A DNA stretch of 64,000 nucleotides from Phoronis australis (Eukaryota; Phoronida; Phoronidae): contig NMRA01000622.1 in assembly GCA_002633005.1 (NCBI GenBank), positions 34,952-98,951 on the forward strand. Reading direction: 5' to 3'. Position numbers and translations under genes: made by a program. Below, piece after piece: positions 26,101 to 41,100 of the stretch. Position 1 is the first letter of the stretch. Each line of letters starts with the position of its first letter. The notes under the pieces are model-generated. The model was not told the origin of the DNA. It saw only the letters and a program-made list of their open reading frames with translations, and ran no database searches.

Positions 26101-29100
26101 CTGCCATCATGATAGGTAATTCTGGGTCATGTTGTCCGATTACTTTTGGCAATGTACATTGTATTGTGTGGTAGAAAAATTCTAATTAACTCCAGTCTCT
26201 GATGTTCACATCGCAACAATAAGCACTTTAATTTACTCTAAATTTAACAAAAATGTCATTTGCCAATTGGCCATCAGCATATGAGCAAATGTTGATTATT
26301 GCCACATGTACACAAATGACAATAGCTTTAGAGTTACTTGTACTCAGGCACTCATCTCTGAACTCAAAATCGACTCAGACAGTATTGAAATTTCTGCAAT
26401 CACACTGCAAAAATAGAGGACAGTAAGTTGTACTTAAAGTGTCAGCTTTGCAACTGGTCAATAGTGGAGATTCAAGAACTAAAAGACCATGACCAGATAT
26501 GAGACAGTTTACCAACCTTTGAACAAAACTCTACTGATCATTCCCGGGATGACGATCATAAACATAGGGAACATCTTGAGGTATCCTGCCAACAGAGTGC
26601 CTCCCTGAGCATGGGAGAGACTTTTAGCTGCCAGGGCACGTTGTACCATCATCTGTAACACACTAGATTATTACAAGTAGTGCCATGGCACATACCATCA
26701 TCTTAACACACTAGATTTATTACAAGTAGCGTCAGGGCACGTTATACCTTCATCTGTAACACACTAGATTATTACACGTAGTGTCAGGGCACATTATACC
26801 ATCACCACCTGTAACACACTAGATTATTACAAGTAGTGTCAGGGCACGTTATACCATCATCACCTGTAACACACTAGATTATTACAAGTAGTGTCAACAC
26901 GTTGTACCATCATCACAACTCCACAGTATTGCGTTGGTAAAAACAACAATGGCGGAGATGGTCTCCCACCCATAACATACAACCCCGAATTACAGAAAAA
27001 TATTTTAAAGAATTTTGGCTTGTTTCTTACAGGTATACTAAAGGCTATTAAATTTCTTAAGATTTGTTAATAAAATTCTTTTTGAGACACAGGGTCAGGG
27101 TAGGGACTTTTTTCTCTTTCCTGTTCAAAATTCTTTACAGCAGACAAGGATTAGAAACACAGAAATTACAAGTTTCGTAATAAGCACCTATTTTAGGATG
27201 AACACTACTATTTCTCAATGATTAAGCACAATTTCATCCACGTGATTCTGTAAGTGACTTGCATTATTCCTAGTTACATCAAAACAATTACTTACTTAAT
27301 AAAATAAATTTCTTTTCTACTTGACATTTGAAAATTGAATTTTTTTTAAATAGCCACTCGTAGCACTAAAAATGCATGGAATTCACAGACAAAAATGCAT
27401 CAATTTCTCAAACACAATCAGATTTTGACAATTTTTTATTTTGCACACTCGAAAAAATCAACTAAATAACCTTAAGAATATGAGATCCAGGCACTTGGTA
27501 AGTGATGCAGATGGGCATGAGATGTCTTCAACATCTCTCGTGGCGCTTTTTATTGCCCATCTTTCCAGAGATTATTATTTTATCTTTATGTTATTTGTAC
27601 ACTCATATTTCTGTACCTTATCAGTCATAATAAATGACCTTATATCACCTATACACGGTCTCCTTTGTATCTCTGGAAATGGAGCTTGCGACGCACCTAT
27701 TATTTTCGGGACATACTCTGAGCATAAATTATATTTTAGCCGGTAATAGTCAACTCTCGAATAATGGACCTTGATCGTGAGCAAAAGTTAACAGGCACCT
27801 ATAGTTTTATGATACAATGAGGTGTCATAAAGGATTGCATAGTAATTAGGTGACTAAGCAGCTGAACTGAATTCAATGGGTTATTGACAAATTGTGTTCG
27901 CATTAGCAAATTCCAACCTTCAACAATCATCAAAGGACGGTCAATTTTTACGTGGACTGGGTTCCTCATGATCATTTTTGAAAACAAAACAGTTAACGTT
28001 ATAATTCAAACAGTCTCAAAACTGGAAGGTAACATCACAATGTTACTTCTGATCAACGCTTTCCTTTACAATCATATAGTTTATCTCTCCATTTTTGTGG
28101 CCAAGAACACGTGGTGCCTGTGAAAGTGTCATGAATGATCTAGAGGACCTTGTCAGAATCCATTCACTGACGAATGGCTTTGTAATAGGTGTGTGATTTC
28201 CAAGTTTGCCTTATGAAAAAACTTGAGGAAATTCTCATCCTGAAACTCATTGAGAACCTCATTGGATTCCAGTGAAATTTCAATGAGAATTAAACTAACT
28301 GAGATGCCAGTCAAATTAGTGAGAAAAAATCTATCTCTAGTGAGAACACACAGTTACTAGTGACAATGCAGTGACATTCGAATTTACATAGCATTCCCAC
28401 TAAGTGAGAATTCATTTTACTGAAAATCTCAGAGTGAAAATCTCACTGGGTGAGAATTTTGAACTTTTGTGTGTGCATTTTATAGCCATTGACTGAATTA
28501 GATGAGAGTTCAAAGCTTTATTGGTGACCAAAATGCTGCTTACTTTTGTGAGTTTATTTTGAAATTTGACCAAAGGTACAATTTAATAAAATTGAAAATT
28601 ATGAAATACCGCAGACTTAAACTAACAATTTCAATACTTTTGGTGAATCAGCAAAATACTAAAAACTCAGCTGTCAATACAGAATGAAGACACCAGTCTA
28701 ATACTGGTGCTTCATGCACTCTACTAGATGTGGAATGTACTAACTTTAAGCTATTAACACAGAATTTCAGCCCAGGTTGCCATCTGGTTGACTTGCAAAC
28801 AAACTGTTCAGTAATTTCACAATATTTGTGAGAAAAACATAAACAATTTCAAGAGCTATTTCTCTACTTCATACCAACTGTTCATTCCTGGTGTCATTTT
28901 AGGAATTCAGATATCTGGTCCAACTGATATTTCCACAAGAACAGCCAATGAGTGTGTTTGTTTATCTTAAATTCTCACTGAATTCTTACTTCAGTTTTTG
29001 CAAGTCCAAATTCTCCCTCAATCCTCACTCAGAATTTTTCTACGTCTGAAATTCTCACTGGATTCTCACTCAGAATTTTCCTAAAACCCAAAATTCTTAC

Positions 29101-32100
29101 TGTTACATAATTTTTTCTGACTATTTTCTCACTGGAGTGAGATGCTCATTTTTTCATGAGGGTAAATTCAAGGATCAAAATGCAAGCATGACCATTCATA
29201 GCCACACATCTCCACCATCTTCACTCCAGTTCATTGTCGTCAACTTGCTTGTGTCATGGTTTTCATCAGAAAAACACACTGCTCTCTAATCACTTTTTTG
29301 TTTATTAATACCAACAAAAACTTCTAACTTGAATTATTATGTTGATGGCATAAGCTAATATTGTGTGAATGGTGTCAGACAAGGCAAAGTGTGTGCTACT
29401 TCATAGCAGAAACAAGCAGGGTCATGAGAGTCAGCTAGGAGTGCAACAGTAGCTAATGGGGCCAGAGATAAGAGAACTACCAGTGAAGGCATGCAAGGGG
29501 ATTAAGCCAAGATCAGTGAACTAGCACAGGTCATATGTAGGAGAGCAATACATCAAAGCAAGACCTAGTTACCTGTTTATATTTAGAACCAAGAATGTTA
29601 CTCTGACCACAGTTGATGAAATAGACAGATGTTTGAGACTATAAGTTGTCCAATACCCCTTGCAGTTTTGATATTTATAGACAGTGTACATGTGTTAAAG
29701 CGCTACAATGAAGGCACTTTTAAAGAGGAGTTCTTGCATTTTTTAAGGAAATTTCCATCAATATGGCATAATTTATTTGCTCTGAAAGGTATTTTTAATC
29801 TTTTAGTTGATTTTTTAAAAAATAAATATTAAATGATTTCAACAATTAATCAAACTGTAGCAAATATAGACCCTGATGTTGGCCAACACTGAATCAAATA
29901 AACACAGAAAAATCAGGACCCTTAACTGGGAATCGAACCACAGATGTCTAGATTGCCAGTCTATTGCTCTTACACTAAGCTACTCAGGGCCTATTCCTGC
30001 ATGTGCAATTACTGTTTGCAGCCAACAGTTGTATCATCCGTACCATGAGTGGCATTTAGTCTTTTTCACATGGGATTTGGACAATTAGTGTGTGTTAATT
30101 AGATAAAGTAAATATAGTCGCTGATGTTGGCCAATAGTGAATCATATAACACAGAAAAATCAGGAACCTCAACGGGAATCGAACCACAGGTCTCTAAACT
30201 GCGGCTCTAGTGCTCTTACCACTGAGCTCCTGAGGACCCGATTTAGAGACCAGCAATTTAGAGACCTGCGGTTCAATGCCCAGTTGGGGTTCTTGATTGT
30301 TCTGTGTTATTTGATTCACTACTGGCCAACATCAGTGGCCATATTTACTATATCTAATTAACATAAACGTCTGGTAAATTGCTGATTAAATAATTGTCCA
30401 AATCTCGCATGAAAAAGGTAAAATGTTGCTATGGGATGGATGACATGTGGTAAAGTCATGCGATTTTTGAATGTCCCGCCATTTTGGGACAAAAATAAAT
30501 ACTTCCAAAATTAATTTCCATGATCCATGAAATACGTAAAAGGTCCAAATTTCAGTTTTTCAGTGTTCATTAATTTCGCACTCCATTGATTATCACCATC
30601 AAACTGATATCAGATAGTCCTCCATACGAAACACAATGCACTCAAACACAGAAAAAATAAGTTCACAAACGATTTTTGATAGTGACCTATGGATAGCACA
30701 GAGAATTTTCACAGAAATAACTGGTAAAAATTGTGGAATGTGTTCATATCAGAGAAACAGATGATGCTCATCTGGAACTAGCAGTAGATGTAAATCATAA
30801 TGCAGTGGACAACGTAACACAAGTAGAAACACTTAGGAAATTTGCAATTGACCATACCATGATTTTAACACATTTCACAAAGTAACTGAAGTGCCTTAGT
30901 TTGTGTAACTATGTACCTGATCAGCACACCAGTACCACATAGAAGCTGGCGTCTGTCCAAAGAGAAATCCAGGCCAGGGCATGTCTGAGTTGACTGGGTC
31001 TCGCAGGATGATGAATGCGTCGTCCTTAGGCACTCCACATGTGGAATTGCTGGCGAGTGTGGTATTGGGTATGGCTAATGGATATTGTTGTACCAGGCCT
31101 TGATAACCACCAACTCGAATGAAACCTTTAACAACAGCAAGGCAGAGCATTAAAACAAACCCCAGTGCATTGCTTATTAAGTGTGAAATTAAAAACCTAC
31201 AGGCTTTATACTTTCTGAAAATGCATCACCTTATAAACTGGGTTTGGAATGTATTTGGCAACATGCAGAGATTTGTTGACTGGTGCTAGATAACCTTAAG
31301 ATTCCATAGGACCTTATTGACAACTTTGCGGAATATTTAACAAAATGTATAAAAAATATAGATTTTAACATTTCTGAAAGTGGAAAACCTGTAGAACTTG
31401 ATCGAACTTTGATCAAAAAAGAAAGGGACATTGATGGCAAAACAATGTTACCAATAACATGACCAAATCCTATTTGATGTAAATATTCAAGATGAGATCT
31501 AAAAATGCCATAAGAATTTTTGAAAAACATTTTTTCTTCATGCAAATCATGAAGTCTTGCAGGGGAGCATTTTAAGGACAATTATTAGCAGTGCTTTTAA
31601 GAACAATGCATAAAGCACAGCATCAATAACTTTCATGTGAACCCGATCAGCCATTTCTGAGATAAATATAAAACGAGAGCGCTCGGAGGAGCGACACTTG
31701 GCGGAACTAATCGAAAAGACGACGATGAGGGAGACGACGACAATCAAGACGATCAAGGCGGCAATTATGAATAAGACGATAACACGATAACATTCATGTG
31801 ACTAACGAAGAAATCAAATAGAGAGCAGACAATCAACTACAATAAAGAACAATAGATGGCCCAGCATGACGGACGAGTCTACAGTAGAACAGTGCTGGCT
31901 GGGTCAGTCTGGGTCAACTAGGGATAATCAAAACAAAGTGAACTGAAAGCCAGCCAGCTGCGCGCATACTAGTAGGTGACCGAAGGAACAACGGTATCCG
32001 AAAATCTCAAATAATTCCAAAAGTAGACGTCGTAGCGCAAAATGGAAAATATCTCCTGAAAGCCCGTTCAAATCTCTATCTAAAGTGGTAGTTTGGCAAA

Positions 32101-35100
32101 AATCAAAAAAATTTTCGAGAAAATTGAAAATTTGCCGTTTTTTTTGAAATTCAAAGTCAAATAACTCGAAAACGGTAAGTCAGAGAAATACGCTCTCGCA
32201 GACTTTTTGAAAGGCCATACTTCAAGGAATCCACATGCAAAAATTCATGTCATTTGCTCTTCCCATAAAAAATGCGACACCAGAGCGATTGAAACCGTGT
32301 GAACATGCCCCACAGCCGCCATCTTGAAAGTGACTTCCGGTTCAATAATTTTTTATAAAAGCTTATTAAACTCAACAAACACGTGAACAGTTTGAAAGTG
32401 ATTGCTTTGCAAATGCGCCCTCTACAGGAGAAAACGTTTTTAGCCATATTTCGGGGTGCCACCTTTCACCGGAAGTCAACGTTTTTCTGCACAATTGCAG
32501 CACATGCGTTCTAGTATATTCGTGCCGATTTTCAGCAATTTAGGTCGAAAAATGCGGCCTCTACAAGTATTTGACTGTGAAATCGGATACAAAATGGCCG
32601 CCACGTCCGCCATTTTGTGTCCGATCATGACCAAAAACAATAGCGTTCCAGGGTTTCCCGATCTACAAGTTGTGTGCAAATTTCGTGAAAATCGGACCAG
32701 AATTAGGACCTGTAGAGAGCGAACAAACAAAAAAAAAAACTTGCTGTCAGAGCAACATACTTGGCGGAAGAATTCCGCCAAGTAACTAGTTTTCCTTGCA
32801 TTCTACATAACGTTAATTCAGTTCAATGACAAGAACAAAGAAACATACTCAGTATCATGAGGACCACTCCACCCAGCACCATGATGAAGGCCTGTAGTGT
32901 GTCAGTGTAAATGACTGCAGCCAGGCCACCTGAGGAAGCAAATTATAAGGAGATCAGAGATGTATACAAGTTCAGTAGCAGTATTGTGATTTTTTCCCAG
33001 TTCAGATGAGCAAAGACAAAGGTTTTAAAGTGACACTTAAAAACCTATGCTTATGGTACAATATATTAACTTTCACAACATCATCTATAATTCATTAAAG
33101 CTCTCATTTCAACCTGTTTAGCTGAAAAATACAAACATCAACTTGGGCCTTTTACTTAATTCAGTCTCATAATCAGAGCAATTTTGGAATTTTTAGGAAA
33201 TGTCCAACCCAATATAGTTTAAGGCGATTGCATTTGATTTTGATGTTGGTAACAGAAATTGAATTGAATTGAATTGAGTTGTTGGCTCATTCGGCAACAA
33301 TTAAAGATTTGGTGAGCAAAGTGCTTTGAATAAGAATTCAATATTGACAGTTTAAAAGTGGAGAAGTTCCTTTCATTTAAAACCCAAATAATTCAACAAC
33401 TTTTCTTATGCAATGTGTTTTCATGTCCCATAAAAGCCCAGGGCATTGCCCCTCACTGATAACAGTGACTATTGACCAAGATATGAAAAACAGAACTGCA
33501 AACAACAATTTTAGAAGCCAATAGTTCACACACTTATCTAAACCAGCTCAAGAGATACAGAGTGAATAAGGTTTGAGATACCCTAAATCTAAGTTTACAG
33601 CATACAGAATTTATTATATAACATCAAAATTACATTTGTGTCACCAGTAGGGCGGCTCTGGTCAAAAACAGGTACCGGGTACCCAGATTCAATGAAACTG
33701 TTAATTCACACAAATCTGACAACCACATATTTACAGAACATTAATTATAAGTAGATCAACTTAATCATAACAAGATATTACATCTTTGAGAAGATGAATC
33801 AGATGACACATCCAACCATTTTCAACTTTGCAACAGGTAAGCTTAGGTTATGTCTAATAGGTCTGGACCTTACTGACTTGTCTCTGTCTCAACAAAACTG
33901 CTAGATTTTAAGTTGGTAAAGGTATATATTTTCTAAAACTAGAAAGCCCAAAGAATTTGATTTGTGACTTTATACCAATCTGCTATTAATTGAATCACAT
34001 GACTATGTATTTTTATTGAAAATTAGCAAAAAAGGCAAAAGCCACAGCAAAACAACTGTATCAATAATATGACCAAATCTTGCTCTAAATATTCAAGACG
34101 AAATTTTAAAAGTACAGTAACTCTTATTTTTATAAATTATTGTTTCATTTTTGTTCAAGCAACATTTGATTTTTTTTCATAAAAATCATATTTTGACAGC
34201 CACCAATGCAAAAGTGGGAAGTTAAAAAAAATCCTAACAGTGTTTTGTTATTCGATAACAGTGTGTAACACATGGTTTCTGAAACTTTCATATGAATCCA
34301 ATTAGACATTTCTGATATAATGATGAAGTCAGCCAAATATCATGATGGCTCCTACAACACCTTACTATAGTATGCCATTTGCCAAATATGCCCAAGATCT
34401 GAATTTTACCTATTTATGACAACCTTTATAAGTTGCGCAGTCATATATCAAGCATAAGCGAAGCACAAGGCGATACAAGCTTCACTCGTAATAAACTTGC
34501 CATTTACAGAACACAGTCTAGTTTTCAGTCATTCGGATGAAATTCGCCAATAACCCCCAGATCGTGAAGCCAAGGCACAGACAACACAAATCATGCACCG
34601 TAGACAACAGAAACATGGGCACTGAGTCAAGGCAGTGAGAATGGCAAGTCACTACCAGCTCCTCATTTATGATTGACATGTATTCGCAAGCTAATTTCCA
34701 GAGATGAGAAGTCCATAACAATTCCTCACATAGAAATTCCTACCAACTGCTCATATAGGAGAAGTTCTTACCTACTCCTCACATAACAGGCATCTCTAAT
34801 AGTCTTCACAATAAGAAGTCCCTACCAACCCCTTACATAGATGAAGTCCTTAAAAACCCCTCAACAGACTTCCCTACCAACCCATCTTATAGTAGAAGTC
34901 CCTACCAAGTCCTAACAAAATTAGGAGACATCTCTGCCATTGACCCCTCATATAGGACATAGTCCCTACAAACCAATCATATTAGAGATGTACCTACAAA
35001 CCCCTCACATACAAGTTCCTACCAACGTCTCATACAGGAATAGTACCTACCAATCCTTCAAACAGGAGAAGTACCTACCAACCTCTCATACAAGAAGAAT

Positions 35101-38100
35101 CCCTGCAAATCCTCATGTAAAAGACTCTACAAACCCCTCATATATGAGAAGTCCCTACTAACCCCTCGTACAGGAGAAGTACCTACCAACCCCTCATACA
35201 CAAGTCAATGCCAACTCCACAGATGAGAAAAGTACATAGATACCAACTCCTCATACAGAAGACCACCTTCAGTTGACAAGAAAAACTCCAAACTAATGCT
35301 CATCTGAAGAGTGGAGAGAGTAATTAAGCATGCTTACTAATCTAACAACAGCCAGTACAAAGAGTTTACATTAACAAAGAAGAAAGAAGAAGAGCAGTGT
35401 GTTATAAGCACTCAGCAACAAGTTATCCCATGCACCATGGTCTGATATATTGTGCCCGAAATTTTGAGAAACAGTTTTTTCCACTAAATAACGGGCATCA
35501 AACTGCCCCATGGATAGTCTTTGTAGGACTATTACTGAACGGACATGTGATTCTTTATCTTTTATTCATGATTACTTCCTCAAAGAAAATTATGCAGCAA
35601 CATTTCAGAAACAGCCGTACAGTTGCACACAGACGGTAACTATCAGTTACCACAACACCCAGGTTAGTATTGTCAAAAATAATCATTGTTCCATTTAATG
35701 TACAGATGTCCAAAAGTTGTGCTGATGCTGGTCCTTTAACAAGGTTCTTTTAAAACACTCCGTTAAGCAAGTTCTTGTAATAAATATATAGCAATTGGTG
35801 ATTTTGTCAAGCTAAAACTTTGAACGGAGTCATAAATATTCCAGGTCAAATTTGATTTTGAAAGGTTGGCATATTTCTGTGACAGTAGGTCTCCTCGTAC
35901 AGTATAATGTACCAACTACCTTCATTATTCTAAAGTGACATTTTTACCCTTTCATCCACAAACTAAATCCTCGATTTTGAGCACTATAAATTATGTGACT
36001 GCACTTTTCAAATGTTTTCCGTTTTCCTTCAAAACAATTACGTTCGCGTGCAAACAACTTGTGATAATTGAACAGCGTTTTCCAGTAAACCGCCCACTTG
36101 ACTACAAGAAGTGCGAAGGCATGCATGCCAGAGAAATGAATGAAGTTCATTCTTCACCAAGCATATTCAGCCCGTTAACCCAATTTTTGTCCCAGTTAAA
36201 TGATGTATTTCCCAACATAGATGGAAGGTCACACAGAGAGGCTCATTTTTGCATCAGTGCAAAAATTAAGCAAAGTTTGCTAATAGTAGAAATTAGTCAA
36301 ATTAATGTATGGGACATTGTGGAGTTTTTTGGGTCACATTAGTATTTTTTGTCTATCTTGATTCAATTGTTTTGGGAGGCAGCCATGTGTGACTTTATTT
36401 GTAACCACAATATGTTATGATTCTTCACTTATTTCACACACTCAGCTCATATACAATTCTGAAAATTTATGCATGCTTGACACTCCAGAGCTCAGAGATG
36501 AGGCTTGAACATTGAGCCCTGAGCCAGTTGAGTTTGTGTACAATACAGGTAACAGCTCACGGAAGTTTTGGCAAGTTTACTATTCATGGTTTCAAATAAA
36601 CAGATATCAAAGAATGTGATGAACTCATGCCAGTTGTCCAAATGCAGGGATTTGTGTGCAAAACAGGCTCTTGAGTTCACTTAGTCACTGCTGCACATAC
36701 TTGCCTCCAAGAACCATAGAGAGAAGCCTTTAACATTTACAGCACATATGATTTTTTGTCCGACCAGATGGAAATTGGTCAACGACCAGTCGTCTAGCCA
36801 ACCTGAGCAGCCAATCAGCAAGGGTCGGCCTGGAGCCTTCAGTAGAGTCGATCGTCAACTAGGTCAGCAAATTGGTCACCTAGCTCAGACGACAAATTCA
36901 GAATGCGCATCTGAAGTCGGTAATTACCAGTTTATGACTTAACATCAGCGATGAAGTTTGGCCAAACAGGCATCGAACTGTTTGTTGTTAGTTCTCTAGT
37001 GGCCACTCTAATCTTAAACCCACAGTATCAATTTTCTCTCGACTACTTAACATATTTAAAACTGAACAAATTGCGTGAAATTAAAACAAAGTAAGTGTTT
37101 TTTGTGGAATTATTGACAGCGTGGTAAATCAAACGCCAAATAATCTCGCGGAAATATACTTTCGAACTCTAGCTTTGATGCATTTTTTAAGCATAACAAT
37201 TAAATCAAGAAACGTAAATGTTACAGTGAAATAAGTATAAAAATTCAAAAACAACGCTGACGTGTTACGACCGCAGATGTTTTCAAGCCAAGAAATGTCC
37301 TATGAGTAGCTTGCAATTGACCTATCGCAAGCTCCGCCCCTATGCGAAAAGTGATACCCGACATTCGAACGAGATGTCAGAGACAAATACACTGTCGCTA
37401 AATGACGTTCCTGGTGGAATCGATGAGTGTTTTTGCACTATTTGAAAACGCTTTGACAGAGACAAGAGGCGATGCTTTTCAACAAAGAATCGTACGTTCA
37501 TGATATGGGAATTTGTAAAGGTGACGATGAAAAAATAAGTGCTCGAGGAGCCAGCGAAAATCCGGAGAACCTCGGCCGCGGGGCTACCTTCACCTGACAA
37601 ATGACAAGGCCACTGATACGATATGTTCATGTAAAGCTGGGTATGTACCTTAAAGTCGAATTATCTGTACGATTCCATAGATTTCATGATCTTTCGAATA
37701 AAATCAGTGAAGATTCACCGATATTTTTATTCTGTCGTCTGCTAAATTTTGCCAAATGAAAAGTAGGTCACAACTGGTGGGACTCCTGGAGTAAAGTAGG
37801 TCATAGATTACAGACAACACATGCACTATATAGTGTCTGACTAGGTCGACTCGATAGCACTATTTACGCTTTTCTAATCTTGTAACGAAATAATATATAA
37901 ATATTTTGATCAAAAAATTCAGGTTCATAGCTCAGGTACACACACATCTCGTCCTGGCCAAACAGTTAGCTACGGTAGGTCTAGGGCTGTGTCTAAGTAA
38001 AATTAATGTCTGGAATTCAGTGGCGGATCTAGGATACCACAGGGGGGGGTCAACATATGTTGCCTCGTGGAATTGAGCAAAGTGCAATTGTATGTGCACA

Positions 38101-41100
38101 GGCGGCCCGAAAGTTGCAAGGGCCAGGGATGTAGACCGTTGGACCTTCTGTTCAGAAAATCTATCGGTGGACTAAAAAATACAGGAACACGATTCCGGCA
38201 CGATCTGGGGTCTGAGAACCCCCCCTCTTCCGCTACCGGTCCTAGTTAGTGAACTCAATATTTCCTCACGCCCTTGCTGTTTCACTTTGCTTGCGGCAGC
38301 CAAGGGGGGGGGTTGGCCCCCCCCTAAATCCGCCTATGGAATTGTCCGTTTGCACCATTAAGACATTTAAAATAGGCCTACCTTCTTATGAACTTGGCAT
38401 TTTTTTTGTAGTTTCATGTAGGCATAAAGGTAGCTTTCATTTAATTTTGAAGGTAGCATGATCAATAAGTCGTGGTATGGTTACAAAAGATTACAAGTCT
38501 GGTGTGGTAGTTGCAAAAATAGGGTATTTACAAAAATAACTCAAATTCTTTTTTAAAGCTTCATAAATCTAAATATCATGTTTGAACAACTTCAAAATGA
38601 GCTCTCTCTAACTATACAGACATAGTGTATACTAGAGGTACACGTCAAAAAGTAATTCAGCAGTTTTTTTGGTGACAACAGCTCGACCAAGGCTTTGAGT
38701 TCCGGCAGTAATCCAGTGCCCTTCCCTGTGCCGATCGAATCTCTGAATTTTGACCGGGAGAGAAGTTCAGTTGAACGCCAGCTTACGGTTTATGAATAAC
38801 ACAAATTTACCTGATACGAAACAAAATAATGTCCATTGTGTTGAAATAAATAACAAAAAAACATAAAATAAAATGTCCTTGAAAACAACAATTTCCGGGG
38901 ACTACCGCTATGAGTGCTGAGATCCAGCAGGTGCACAGACAAAGGCGGCTAGACGTAGTCAACTCGGGAGTCAAAATCTGAGATAGCCCTTCACCATAGT
39001 CACCAAGCTGAAAAGTGCGTATCTTGGAACTAATATATGTGTGTTTATAATAGCCTTCGAGTTATCAAGCAACATCGCTAAGTTCAGCTGCTTGTATGGC
39101 CGTACAGTTTGATCCGTAGTTTACGCTTTTCAATATCATTTTTCGGCTTAGGACATGCCAAAAAATGACGGCATATTATTCTGGAGCAGCATAACGGCTG
39201 TCGGTGCTACACACATCATATAAAAACCATTTCCCAATTCTTAGCGGACAATTTCTTGAGCTATAGAACTATAGACTCGACTGCGTGTGGTTTGTCGGGT
39301 AAAATGGCGGCTTGGAAATGCAGACGAAGGTGTGCCAAGAATGCTGCGTTCTGATTGGCCAATTAAGCCGTCCGTCATAAATCCTGGCGATAGGTCAATT
39401 GTACCCATACAGTAGTTATGGCTTCTGATAACCACTTCATCACCAATTCACATCTTCCCAATGAAAATTGTTTCATGTGGAATTTGTAAATATGCTGGTG
39501 ATAGAAAAAAAGGTTCATTTTGGGAACAACCTCAATAACGGCGTGATCACTAATGCAGATTTTAACCTCATTGATGCAAGAAAACGTTGAACGCAAAGCT
39601 AGGATTGGTTGTATCGTCAACCATGATCCGTCATTCTGTGTCTAAAGTTACTTTCCAAGTTCGTAAAAATCGTATCCATATTATTTTAAATACAGCCTTC
39701 CGAGCCTGTGGGTGTAAACACAATATTGGGTGTTACACGTCTGTCTTTATTTCAAGGGGTTAATACCCTGAAAAATTATCTTCGGAATAATGGCTCTTTG
39801 GGGTTACAACTGATCCATCTAGACGAAAAAAATTCCAGGAGGTAATAATTGCGTTTTCAATGATGGTGTTAAAAATAAATCAGTGATTTTGGAAAAAATA
39901 ACATCACGCCAAAGAGAAACGCATACAATAATCACTACAGCTAGCACACAGTTATCAGGGCGAATTTAGTTAGTCAGGGGGCGATTGGTTGACAGTATTC
40001 ATAACTTACTATTCTGAGAGCCCGATTTCAAGTTTCTTGATAGAAAATTTACAAAAACGTATCACTTTCTTCAACGTGTTACAGCAGCGGTAAATAATAA
40101 AATTTTGTTGCTTCGCTTTTATTTCCTTTACAAGTTGCCACTCTACTTTAGGTTTCGTTTTTCGTTTACGTTTTTAAGATGTAAGACATTATGCACACGA
40201 AATATTCAAATGCAAAGTTGTAAAAATATGTACTAGGACGGTGAATCGTGAGGCACAAGTCAAAGCATCACAGAATTCGACAGTTTTTACGTGACTGTGT
40301 TGTGCAAATGTGTGATTACAAACACTACAGTCGCAGCACACCTGACGATTAGAATTAAATATATGCAACTGCTTGATGTTCACAATTCCTTAACATCAGG
40401 CACGTGGAGTACAATGTTGGTAAAGAGCATAATAAGCCATATGTATTACCGCACTGAGCCACCAACACCAGGCATCTAAAAACACTAAATCTTTAAAAAA
40501 ACAGTACAACTGCTTGGTCAATAGTCTGATATATTGTGCCCACTATTTTGAAAACCAATTTTATCCTCTGAATAATGGGCATTAAACTGGTTCTCAAAAT
40601 GTAGGCATGTTATAAGGGAATAAACTTAAGGAGATAACCTGTCTAAGTCATGCCCATTATTCAGCAAAGTGTCTTTGTAATTGTAAATTTCATGTAGATA
40701 AATGTACATATTCACGAGGAACAAAAGTTAGCTAACAATACATGTCATTACAAACATCTGTTGAGTGATTATTTTTGACCAGAGCGCTGCAAATGCAGAC
40801 TCTAGGCTGTTATAACTGACTGGTGGAGCATTTTAATACCTGTATTTTCTTTGTTCAAAAGACTGGCGTGATGGAACCAAATGACACAGTGATGATTATT
40901 TGATTGTGTTTTATTTTCTTTTAATTGTCTGTAACAGGCCAACCATTACAAAAATGAACATAATAAGTTTTTCGCTGAAAACTTATGTTTTTGGTAGAAA
41001 AACTTAAAATTTGGAAAACAAAAAATTTGGTTTTTAACACAAACTTAAAGTTTTTAAAATTTAAGTTTTTCAATAAAAAGACTGTACCACCATCTTAAGT

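Larger units (their letters stand above)
26653..30916 (-). other. intron between exons e and f
   Basis: Begins with the exon-edge minisatellite, then holds an inverted-repeat element (28205-29166) and tRNA-like SINE copies with a foldback (29860-30416). 26917-28204 and 29167-29860 show nothing I can name. Confidence 0.6.
31126..32848 (-). other. intron between exons d and e
   Basis: Two adjoining repeats: a dispersed repeat (31300-31690) with a relative at 33890-34340, and a ~1.1-kb element bounded by CTTGGCGGAA motifs. Confidence 0.55.

Noticed and set aside
26570-26615. Apparent loss of a sugar-binding Lys in SHAQGG
   Set aside because: By counting from Arg300 in human SGLT1 the sugar-site Lys321 falls in GYLK, which is conserved here. 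The Gln sits at the position of Lys311.
35935-36342. 135-codon open frame
   Set aside because: No recognisable domain, surrounded by intronic sequence on the other strand of the carrier gene; expected by chance in 64 kb.
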